This document shows positions 1 to 5,987 of a stretch of 8,649 bases of DNA, piece by piece. Numbering within the stretch: position 1 is the first letter of the stretch; each line of letters starts with the position of its first letter. Origin of the DNA: an uncultured Eubacteriales bacterium (GTDB lineage: Bacteria > Bacillota > Clostridia > Oscillospirales > Acutalibacteraceae); contig CAKSKO010000038.1 of the NCBI GenBank assembly GCA_934465125.1, positions 1-8,649 of the forward strand. Reading direction: 5' to 3'. The translations under genes and the position numbers were made by a program. The notes beneath the pieces are model-generated. The model made no database searches. It was given only the letters and a program-made list of their open reading frames with translations, and was not told the origin of the DNA.

Positions 1-4
1 GAAA

Positions 5-33
5 TTGCAATTTCAAAATAAGTATGTTAAACT
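5..33 (+). promoter_or_regulatory. Candidate promoter for the secreted beta-helix protein
   Basis: A TTGCAA hexamer at 5-10 is followed after 17 bases by TAAACT at 28-33. A TG at 25-26 gives an extended -10 form. Each hexamer matches the sigma-A consensus at only four of six positions, and the window begins here, so the assignment is tentative. Confidence 0.3.
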
Positions 34-78
34 TTGGAAGTAATTGGAAATTGTATGAGCCCCAAAAACAAAGTTTAA
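27..78. repeat. 10-bp inverted repeat directly upstream of the ribosome binding site
   Basis: TTAAACTTTG at 27-36 is the exact reverse complement of CAAAGTTTAA at 69-78, with 32 bases between them. The right arm ends five bases before the GAGGAG ribosome binding site (83-88) of the secreted protein gene. It could be an operator, since it overlaps the candidate -10, or the base of an mRNA leader hairpin. A separate 14-bp perfect palindrome, GAAATTGCAATTTC, lies at 1-14. Confidence 0.45.
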
Positions 79-94
79 GAAAGAGGAGAAAAGT

Positions 95-1159
95 ATGAAA
101 AAGGTAGTTTCTATTGTTTTAATGCTCACAATGCTCATTAGTGCGATGCCGTTATCAGCTTTAGCGGTGTCAGAACCAGTAAGTGTCTGGGATGGAACAA
201 CAGCTGATCATTTTGCAGGTGGAACAGGTACGAATGAGGATCCTTATTTGATTACTTCCGCATCGGAGTTTTCTTTGTTTATCGCGCAAACGGATGGCAC
301 TGCGCATTACGACCTAAAGACAGATATTGATTTTAGAAATCAGCCAATTGACCCGGTGAGTGTTTACTTTGACGGCCATTTCGCTGGAGAAGGACATACC
401 TTATCGAACCTCGCTTTCTCAACAGAAGGTTTAAAATCCCACATCCCAGTCTCTTTATTCCTGCAAACAGGAGTCCACGCATACATACATGATTTTCAAA
501 TCAAAGGAGAAATGAAAAGAGAACGTGGAATGCTGGCGCCAGTTGTAGCGAAGAATCTCGGTATCATTTCAAAATGCAAAAATAATGCCAATGTAAGTGC
601 GCCCGACGGCGCGGCGGGGATTTGTGTTGAAAACAACGGATCCATTATGAATTGTGAGAATACAGGTGCAATCTCTTGCAGGAATACCGGTAAACCAGGG
701 TATTCTCTTTCTTCAGCAGGTGGGATAACCAATATCAACAAAGGAATGATCATCAACAGCAGAAATGAAGGAAAAATATTGGGGGATGTTGAAAGCCTAG
801 GCGGTATAACGAGTAAAAATGAGCAGTCTGCGAAAATTTACAATTGTATGAACGTAGGACCTGTCTTGCCTATTCAGCATGCTAATCCAGCAGGTCAAAT
901 CGCATGGTACAATGATAATAGTTCGGATATCGGTAATTGTTATGCACCATCCACACGTTATGCGAAGAACATTGTAGCGTTTGGTCACGGAGAAGTCACA
1001 AATTGCTATTTAATGAGTGAGTACAGATTGAAGACTACCAACATCGCGGAGGATCTTAACAAATTTGTTTATTATTATCGTGAAGTCAATCCTAATGCAC
1101 CAGAAATGATTGAATGGACACAGCCTGCCGGAAAATATGCACGTCTTATGATGTTCTAA
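95..1159 (+). CDS. Secreted protein with beta-helix/GLUG-like repeats
   Basis: The N-terminus is a Sec signal peptide: basic MKK, a hydrophobic stretch at about 4-23, and a likely cut after SALA (residue 24). The mature part opens with a WDGTTADHF-GGTGTNEDPYLI segment (32-53), a pattern I recognise from Clostridia surface proteins. YDLKTDIDF (72-80) and FDGHFAGEGHTLSNL (92-106) follow, both typical of right-handed beta-helix proteins. Residues 154-304 then hold four to six imperfect turns of the form N-x-G-x-I-x-N-C-x-N-x-G (near 154, 180, 214, 242, 279 and 300). No sortase motif, SLH or dockerin domain is visible, so the protein is probably released or loosely held. The start is supported by GAGGAG at 83-88. 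No catalytic motif is visible. Adhesion or polysaccharide binding would be a guess. It appears monocistronic. Confidence 0.85.
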   Translation: MKKVVSIVLMLTMLISAMPLSALAVSEPVSVWDGTTADHFAGGTGTNEDPYLITSASEFSLFIAQTDGTAHYDLKTDIDFRNQPIDPVSVYFDGHFAGEGHTLSNLAFSTEGLKSHIPVSLFLQTGVHAYIHDFQIKGEMKRERGMLAPVVAKNLGIISKCKNNANVSAPDGAAGICVENNGSIMNCENTGAISCRNTGKPGYSLSSAGGITNINKGMIINSRNEGKILGDVESLGGITSKNEQSAKIYNCMNVGPVLPIQHANPAGQIAWYNDNSSDIGNCYAPSTRYAKNIVAFGHGEVTNCYLMSEYRLKTTNIAEDLNKFVYYYREVNPNAPEMIEWTQPAGKYARLMMF

Positions 1160-1188
1160 AGTGAAGAAGTTCAACAAGTGATAGTAAG

Positions 1189-1224
1189 AAACAAGGGAGA
1201 GAACAACGTTCTCTCCCTTGTTTT
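1189..1224 (+). terminator. Intrinsic terminator of the secreted protein gene
   Basis: ACAAGGGAGAGAAC (1191-1204) pairs perfectly with GTTCTCTCCCTTGT (1208-1221) around a three-base AAC loop, and two more A-T pairs extend the stem outward (1189-1223). A run of T follows at 1221-1224. It lies 30 bases after the stop codon. Confidence 0.9.
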
Positions 1225-1432
1225 GAAGCAGTTTTGGCAGCTGATGTTTCTGTTCAGTCTATAAGACGCTTGTTTCGAGATCGAGTAAAATACATTCCTC
1301 ACACCACCCTGAGATACTCAAGTGAATTGATTCCAGCCGACAGCTCCCCTCAAGATAGTAAACGCAGAAAATATTATCGCATGTTATAAAAGGCATAAAG
1401 TTTGATTTCTTTTTTGTTGTTTTCATAGCGTT
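1225..1432. other. Non-coding intergenic stretch
   Basis: No gene is supported here. One plus-strand frame is open from 1165 to 1389, but it has no ATG or GTG until its last codons, has no ribosome binding site, and runs through the terminator stem. I see no mobile-element ends, tRNA or long repeats. From about 1400 rightward the sequence becomes very AT-rich and merges into the promoter region of the next gene. Confidence 0.5.
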
Positions 1433-1477
1433 ATCATATCATAATGATTATAATAATGAAACTGTTTATGGTATAAA
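1433..1477 (+). promoter_or_regulatory. AT-rich promoter/operator-like region of the RHH gene
   Basis: Two candidate -10 boxes are seen: TATAAT at 1449-1454, and TATAAA at 1472-1477 preceded by TG (1469-1470) as an extended -10. Neither has a good -35. Overlapping the first is a cluster of short repeats: ATCAT at 1433-1437, then ATCAT-A-ATGAT (1438-1448) as an inverted repeat, and another AATGA at 1455-1459. Short tandem inverted half-sites are the usual target of ribbon-helix-helix dimers, so autoregulation by the following gene is plausible but inferred. Confidence 0.4.
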
Positions 1478-1513
1478 ATCAATTATATTAATAAAACTAT
1501 TAGAGGGTTTAAT

Positions 1514-1687
1514 ATGTTTGAAGTAGAAAACAAATATAAAGAATCAAATATTTTCAGAACGGTTCGCTTCGCGCAGAAATTATTTGATGAGTTGAATAAA
1601 GTAGCCGCTGAGAACAAAATCTCCTTCGATTTATTAGTATTGCAATGTTGCGATTATGCATTAAAAAATAGAAAAGAATCAGAATAA
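1514..1687 (+). CDS. Small Arc/CopG-like ribbon-helix-helix protein
   Basis: This 57-residue protein starts at ATG 1514 behind AGAGGG (1502-1507) and ends at TAA 1685-1687. The layout fits a ribbon-helix-helix DNA-binding fold: a short strand NIFRTVRF (12-19), a first helix of about 20-35 (QKLFDELNKVAAENK), a turn at K-I-S, and a second helix of about 38-55 containing SFDLLVLQCCDYALKN. Such proteins bind DNA as dimers through the paired strands, here presumably with R15, T16 and R18. No toxin gene is adjacent, because the next gene is a convergent thioredoxin, so an antitoxin role is not supported. It more likely acts as a stand-alone regulator. The target is unknown. The adjacent cysteines in helix two are notable in so short a protein. 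Confidence 0.75.
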   Translation: MFEVENKYKESNIFRTVRFAQKLFDELNKVAAENKISFDLLVLQCCDYALKNRKESE

Positions 1688-1726
1688 AAAAACCGCTGCG
1701 GAACCGTTTACCGCAGCGGTTTTTTT
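1686..1726. terminator. Bidirectional terminator shared by the RHH gene and trxA
   Basis: AACCGCTGCGG (1691-1701) pairs perfectly with CCGCAGCGGTT (1711-1721) around a nine-base loop. It is flanked by a run of A on the left (1686-1692) and a run of T on the right (1720-1726), so either strand gives a GC stem followed by U residues. The stop codons of the two convergent genes (1685-1687 and 1725-1727) lie at its two edges. Confidence 0.93.
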
Positions 1727-2036
1727 ATTTTAGCATATCGAGGATATCCTGTTTACTTTTTGCACCAACGGCGCTTGAGACCACTTTTCCCTGTTTCATC
1801 ACCATCAAAGTAGGAATACTCATCACACCGAACTCTTCTGCAAGATCCCTCTCATCGTCGATGTTGACTTTTAATACCTTCACGCGATGCCGTTGTTCGT
1901 TTGCGATTTCATCGACAATTGGAGATACCATCCTGCACGGCATGCACCATGGCGCCCAAAAATCGATTAAGACCGATTGATTGGCGTCGATGACCTCTCT
2001 TTTGAAATTATGCTTTGTGAGCGTTAGAGCCGACAT
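1725..2036 (-). CDS. trxA: Thioredoxin with a WCMPC active site
   Basis: This 103-residue protein is close to the usual thioredoxin length and should be a cytoplasmic thiol-disulfide oxidoreductase that passes electrons to target disulfides. The whole domain is present: buried D25, F26-W27-A28, active-site cysteines C31 and C34 in WCMPC, the cis-proline P75 in SIPTLMV, and the late glycine G91. The residue after the first cysteine is Met, where most thioredoxins have Gly (WCGPC). Residues between the cysteines tune redox potential in this family, so its preferred partners may differ. The start is supported by AAAGGGG, complement of 2044-2050, seven bases upstream. No thioredoxin reductase gene is in the window. 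It lies downstream of the exporter operon on the same strand but is separated from it by 187 bases. Confidence 0.93.
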   Translation of the reverse strand: MSALTLTKHNFKREVIDANQSVLIDFWAPWCMPCRMVSPIVDEIANEQRHRVKVLKVNIDDERDLAEEFGVMSIPTLMVMKQGKVVSSAVGAKSKQDILDMLK

Positions 2037-2164
2037 AAAAATTCCCCTTTCATAGGATAAAGCATTCTAATCCCATTCTATGAAGGATTCGGTTGAAATG
2101 AGACGAACCCCCCAAAAAAACAGAGAATTATATAAAAATAAAGCGTAATATAAATGAAATATTA

Positions 2165-2193
2165 TCTATAATATATAAATACAATCCAAACAA
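2165..2193 (-). promoter_or_regulatory. Weak candidate promoter for trxA
   Basis: On the minus strand TTGTTT (complement of 2188-2193) is followed after 17 bases by TATAGA (2165-2170), a four-of-six match at the -10. The surrounding stretch (about 2115-2195) is extremely AT-rich. No clear intrinsic terminator of the exporter operon is visible between 2223 and 2050, so trxA might also receive read-through transcription. Confidence 0.3.
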
Positions 2194-2223
2194 AAAAGCT
2201 GGACGCTGTTGCCTGAATTTTCT

Positions 2224-3423
2224 TTATTCGCTTCTGAGTGCGTCGATTGGATTGAGCATCGAAGCTTTTCTGGCAGGAACCCACCCAAAGATAATCCCAA
2301 CAGCGGCCGAAAACCCAACAGCCAACGCGATCACGCCGACCGAGATCCGATAGGGAGCGCCAATAGCAAAACAAATCATCCAAGAAAGTCCCAACCCAAA
2401 AAGAAGGCCGAACAATCCGCCCAATAAAGACAAAACAACCGATTCGATTAAAAATTGCAATTGAATTCGTCTCGGTTCTGCCCCAAGCGCTTTTCTAAGA
2501 CCGATCTCCTTTGTGCGCTCTGTAACAGAAACAAGCATCATATTCATAATTCCGATTCCGCCGACTAGCAGCGCAATTGAGGCGATTCCTCCTATCAACG
2601 CACTCATCAAACTGGTAACAGAATTCATGCTAGAAAGTAAACTATCCATATTCATGATGCTGTAACTATCTTCCGTATAATTGAACGCCTGATCTAACAC
2701 ATTGTGAATCTGATTGGTAACGTCTTCTGTTTTACTCGTATCTGATACGTATATGTCGAGCGACGTAATGCTGCGGGCGCCGGAAAACCGCATCGCGGTC
2801 TTATACGGAAGCATTACAGTAAAATCGGATGTCGACAAAGAAAAATCTAACATTTGTGCTGTCAAATCAGACGAAGAACTGCTGTCGAAAACTCCGATTA
2901 CCAAATACGATTGTCCTCCCAGGATGATCGATTGCCCGATTGGATTTTCTCCAGAAAATAATTTTTTCTCAATAGAAGGATTGATCAAGCAGACATTGTT
3001 TCTATTTTCTACATCGAGAATATTAATTCCGCGTCCACTTGTGATATATTTTTCATTCTTTTGAAAATAGGTTTCGTCTTTTCCTTCAATCGCGACCTTT
3101 TCCTGAAGAATACCATTTCTGACGACCGTCGTCTGCGTGCTGACGGTTGGAGAAACGCCAGAGACCCCAAAAATCTTCGACAGACTGTTCAGATCGTTAT
3201 CGCTGAGTCCCTGTTTGAGTGCTGTTCCTTGCGCCACCACGGTAATTTTTCCAGCTCCAAGACTAGAAAACTCCTCTGTGACTTGGCTTGTAGCGCCCTG
3301 CACGAGCGTGACGAGCGTAATGATCGCCGCAACACCAATGACGATACCGAGAATCGTCAAAAATGAGCGCATCTTATTATGAATGATGTTTTGCCATGAC
3401 ATCCCAAAACTTTCTCTCAACAT
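2224..3423 (-). CDS. MacB/FtsX-type ABC transporter permease
   Basis: This 399-residue membrane subunit has the four-helix MacB topology. The first helix is at about 21-43, preceded by the cytoplasmic coupling segment (NIIHNKMRS). A large extracytoplasmic domain spans about 44-270, and three further helices lie at about 271-297, 324-352 and 361-381. The loop after helix two carries the family hallmark GGIGIMNMMLVSVTERTKEI (288-307) followed by GLRKALGA, and the C-terminus ends in ARKASMLNPIDALRSE. In this family ATP hydrolysis drives mechanical movement of the external domain rather than classical substrate passage through the membrane. It is the last gene of a three-gene operon with the adaptor and the ATPase, resembling YknXYZ of Bacillus. 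The start at 3423 is supported by AAAGGGGG eleven bases upstream and fits family N-termini. A later Met (residue 8) is possible. Substrate unknown. Confidence 0.92.
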   Translation of the reverse strand: MLRESFGMSWQNIIHNKMRSFLTILGIVIGVAAIITLVTLVQGATSQVTEEFSSLGAGKITVVAQGTALKQGLSDNDLNSLSKIFGVSGVSPTVSTQTTVVRNGILQEKVAIEGKDETYFQKNEKYITSGRGINILDVENRNNVCLINPSIEKKLFSGENPIGQSIILGGQSYLVIGVFDSSSSSDLTAQMLDFSLSTSDFTVMLPYKTAMRFSGARSITSLDIYVSDTSKTEDVTNQIHNVLDQAFNYTEDSYSIMNMDSLLSSMNSVTSLMSALIGGIASIALLVGGIGIMNMMLVSVTERTKEIGLRKALGAEPRRIQLQFLIESVVLSLLGGLFGLLFGLGLSWMICFAIGAPYRISVGVIALAVGFSAAVGIIFGWVPARKASMLNPIDALRSE

Positions 3424-4816
3424 CGTCTTCGTCGCCCCCTTTCTGTTCTGGTTCAGGACGCTGACCCGAAGAGGATCTTGAATTGTTTATTTGCCCCTGC
3501 ACTGCATCAAAAACGGGGTTCTGCTCACTAATTTGTTGCTGACTGGACTTTGTAGTAAAATCGCTCTGTAATAATTTTGCCGTTTCATCTGTGAGCTTCG
3601 AAGAAAAAATGTCTTCTTTCCCTAAAGAAGAGGAGATCTGTTTGCCGTTGCTCGCCGTAGACTGTGGGATTGGATTTGATTGCGCTGTCTTAATAAATCC
3701 AAATGGTTTGCCAGGTTCAGAAAACGGAGAGTATGTCACGTCTTTAGTATCAGCAGCCGGATGATATGACTGCTTTTTAAGCGGTTGCTTCTTCCAAGTC
3801 TTTGTTGCCTCATATGGGGTAGGTGAGCTTTTTTTCTGTGTTTCTTCATGCGGTTTAGGAGTAGGTATCGGATGCTGATTGCCCATCTCATAGGATGAAG
3901 AAACTACAGTTTGCGAATAAGGGCCAACCGGCATATTCTGATGATTTGACGCATCATTTAGGTCAGTAGATGCATTTTGATCGCCTCTCGCTACAGCGTT
4001 CTGCTGATTTTCGGCACGATAAGAGTGAGCGGGTGTATCCGTTTGCCCAGAAGACGTCTGATGACGTATTTGTTCTATTTGGGCATTTGGCTGCCCCAAA
4101 AAAGCCACTTCGTTTTTTTTCATTTTAGAAGAAACCTTGCCTTCTTCCAAAAGGTTCCCGTCGAGAATACGGACGATCCGGCTGCCGTGCTGTGCAATTG
4201 AAACATCATGGGTGATCATAATAATCGTGCGCCCTTCCCTGTGAAGCTCCTCAAAGAGAGCGATAACCTGTTTCCCAGTTTTTTGATCGAGAGCCCCAGT
4301 CGGCTCATCTGCTAAAAGAATCGTGGGGTCCGTTGAGAGCGCGCGTGCAATCGCGACACGCTGTTGCTGTCCGCCAGAGAGTTGGTTGGGATAATGATAG
4401 AGCTTATCAGATAGGCCGACCCTTTGGAGCATCAACTTCGCTTTTTCTTTGCGGTTACGCGCAGAAACACCGGCGTAAATCAACGGAAGCTCTACATTCT
4501 CCAGCGCCGTCATTCTCGGAAGAAGTTGAAAAGATTGAAAAATAAATCCAATCTCCTTGCTTCGGATGTGAGCGAGTTCTGTTTCGTCGAGTTGGGAGAT
4601 TCTCCTGCCAGACAAAATATAATTGCCACTTGTCGGTGTATCGAGACAGCCGATAATGTTCATCAAAGTTGATTTTCCCGAGCCGGAAGGACCCAAAACT
4701 GAGACAAATTCACCTTCCGATACCGTTAGATGAATTCCCTTTAAGACGGTTTGGGCTTCCTCGCCCATAAAATACGTTTTCACGATGTTCGACATCGAGA
4801 GGATTTGTTTTTTCAC
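3377..4816 (-). CDS. MacB-type ABC transporter ATPase with long disordered C-terminal tail
   Basis: Residues 1-225 are a complete lipoprotein/macrolide-exporter-type nucleotide-binding domain: Walker [10 protein letters not shown] (42-50), Q-loop Q94 in [10 protein letters not shown], signature LSGGQ (146-150), Walker B TILLADEP (165-172), D-loop GALD and switch H203. It should power the adjacent permease. Related ATPases usually end near 220-255 residues. Here about 245 more follow (231-479), rich in Ser, Gln, Asn, Pro, Thr and Lys, with no recognised domain. A few less polar patches occur in the tail, such as KPFGFIKT near 370-377, an amphipathic stretch at about 400-420, and [11 protein letters not shown] at the end. 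The start is GTG (4814-4816), 11 bases after the adaptor stop. Its GGGGG ribosome binding site overlaps that stop codon (TAGGGGG), which suggests translational coupling. The last 47 bases overlap the permease gene. Confidence 0.92.
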   Translation of the reverse strand: MKKQILSMSNIVKTYFMGEEAQTVLKGIHLTVSEGEFVSVLGPSGSGKSTLMNIIGCLDTPTSGNYILSGRRISQLDETELAHIRSKEIGFIFQSFQLLPRMTALENVELPLIYAGVSARNRKEKAKLMLQRVGLSDKLYHYPNQLSGGQQQRVAIARALSTDPTILLADEPTGALDQKTGKQVIALFEELHREGRTIIMITHDVSIAQHGSRIVRILDGNLLEEGKVSSKMKKNEVAFLGQPNAQIEQIRHQTSSGQTDTPAHSYRAENQQNAVARGDQNASTDLNDASNHQNMPVGPYSQTVVSSSYEMGNQHPIPTPKPHEETQKKSSPTPYEATKTWKKQPLKKQSYHPAADTKDVTYSPFSEPGKPFGFIKTAQSNPIPQSTASNGKQISSSLGKEDIFSSKLTDETAKLLQSDFTTKSSQQQISEQNPVFDAVQGQINNSRSSSGQRPEPEQKGGDEDDVERKFWDVMAKHHS

Positions 4817-4827
4817 AACACTTCCCC

Positions 4828-5697
4828 CTACTTGCTCTGATTGGAGGGTAAAGATTCAAAAGAGAAAGAAGCGCTCGTTTTCTTTGGTAGTAAAACAGTT
4901 TCTTCTTCTGCCACCCCGCTTGTAATCTGAACGCTTGTTCCATCATTGATTCCAACAGAAACGGGTTTTGTTGCAATGTTTCCTTTTTCATCGCGGAAAT
5001 AGACAAATGGTTTGTTGTCGGAATCAAACTGCAACGCTTTCATCGAAAGGGTAACAGCACCGAGAGCGCTTTGATGCAGTAGTTTTACATCCGCCGACAT
5101 CCCAATCCTCAAGCTTTCGTCTGTTGGAAGGGAAGCGATCGCTGTAAAATAAGAAACTCCCTGCTCAGTTGTTGCCTGTTTTGAAACCTCTGTGATTTTC
5201 CCATCAAAACTTTTTGACAGTGCATTGACATAAATCGAGACGTCTTTATCGACAGAAACCGACCCAATGTCGTATTCATCTACCTTGATCGCAACTTGAA
5301 GATGATCGAAGTCCACAATCGTTGCAAGTTCTGTACCCGCAACATAAGCGACCCCCTCCATCGCAGACACAGAGGTGATCTCCCCCGCCAGGTTAGATCG
5401 ATACACAGAGCCGTTGGAAGTTGTAAACAGCTTATCGTCTTTCTTTACTTTGTCCCCCTTTTTGATATGTACTGTTTTGATTTGTTCTGTTGCATCCGTA
5501 ACAACAGCCTGACTGTCTTTCGATTCGGTTGTTCCGGTAAAGCTGTAATACGTCGAAAGATCCTGCATTTTTGCTGTTTCCTCATCATAGGATTCCGGTT
5601 TCGGCGTCATCGCAATTGCAACAATGATTCCGACGATCAAAAAACCAACAATACTCCAGATGATAATTTTTTTCTTTGGGGATTTCTTTGATGGCAT
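4828..5697 (-). CDS. Membrane-fusion/adaptor subunit of the exporter (HlyD/MacA/YknX-like)
   Basis: This 289-residue protein has a basic cytoplasmic N-terminus, one membrane anchor at about 11-30, and an extracytoplasmic remainder. The body resembles a periplasmic-adaptor-type fold. Two lipoyl half-motifs lie at IKTVHIKKGDKVKKDDKL (73-90) and SNLAGEITSVSAMEGVAYVA (101-120). Beta-barrel segments follow (VDFDHLQVAIKVDEYDIGSV; RIGMSADVKLL), then a C-terminal membrane-proximal segment. The two lipoyl halves are joined by only about ten residues (TTSNGSVYRS), so the long helical hairpin used elsewhere to reach TolC is missing, which fits a bacterium without an outer membrane. It is first in the operon and probably links the permease to substrate. 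GGAGG seven bases upstream supports the start. Confidence 0.88.
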   Translation of the reverse strand: MPSKKSPKKKIIIWSIVGFLIVGIIVAIAMTPKPESYDEETAKMQDLSTYYSFTGTTESKDSQAVVTDATEQIKTVHIKKGDKVKKDDKLFTTSNGSVYRSNLAGEITSVSAMEGVAYVAGTELATIVDFDHLQVAIKVDEYDIGSVSVDKDVSIYVNALSKSFDGKITEVSKQATTEQGVSYFTAIASLPTDESLRIGMSADVKLLHQSALGAVTLSMKALQFDSDNKPFVYFRDEKGNIATKPVSVGINDGTSVQITSGVAEEETVLLPKKTSASFSFESLPSNQSK

Positions 5698-5750
5698 GGT
5701 TATTCCTCCAGAATAAAATAGTTTGATAGAACGTTAGCCCAAAAGACTGC

Positions 5751-5775
5751 TTTGTTTTTTGTATGAAAAAACAAA
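5751..5775. repeat. AT-rich inverted repeat in the leader of the exporter operon
   Basis: TTTGTTTTTT (5751-5760) pairs with AAAAAACAAA (5766-5775) around GTATG. It lies between the operon promoter and the adaptor start, so it would be transcribed. With only one G-C pair it would be a weak hairpin. It may equally be a protein-binding site. Confidence 0.4.
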
Positions 5776-5840
5776 AGTTGTAAAAAATTTAGAGATTAAA
5801 ATTTGCACAATCAATACAATTTATTTCTTATTTTTATTCC

Positions 5841-5869
5841 AGTATACAATACTTTTTTTTAACAAGCAA
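5841..5869 (-). promoter_or_regulatory. Promoter of the exporter operon
   Basis: On the minus strand TTGCTT (complement of 5864-5869) is followed after exactly 17 bases by TATACT (5841-5846). Transcription would start near 5834 and give a leader of about 135 bases before the adaptor start codon. Confidence 0.6.
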
Positions 5870-5925
5870 TACTCTAGACGTCTCTTTCCCTCCAATCAAA
5901 CAAAAAGTACTAAGAACGTTGCGAG

Positions 5926-5954
5926 TTGATTTTTATAAAAAAAAAGCATACAAT
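5926..5954 (+). promoter_or_regulatory. Promoter of the asparaginase gene
   Basis: TTGATT (5926-5931) and TACAAT (5949-5954) are separated by 17 bases, a good sigma-A-type arrangement. Predicted initiation near 5961 leaves a leader of about 27 bases carrying the AAAGGAAAGG ribosome binding site (5974-5983). The promoter is back-to-back with that of the exporter operon. Confidence 0.65.
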
Positions 5955-5987
5955 AAACCGGAATGAATCGTTGAAAGGAAAGGAAAA

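Noticed and set aside
1165..1389. Plus-strand frame open for 74 codons after the secreted protein gene
   Set aside because: It has no ATG or GTG before its last codons and no ribosome binding site, and it passes through a strong terminator stem. I considered a decayed gene remnant but recognised no family.
1514..2036. Toxin-antitoxin pair made of the RHH protein and its neighbour
   Set aside because: The neighbour is a clear thioredoxin on the opposite strand, convergent rather than co-transcribed, so there is no toxin partner in reach.
2105..2117. C6/A7 homopolymer run upstream of trxA as a phase-variation tract
   Set aside because: It is short, lies outside any coding frame, and does not sit in a promoter spacer that I can define.
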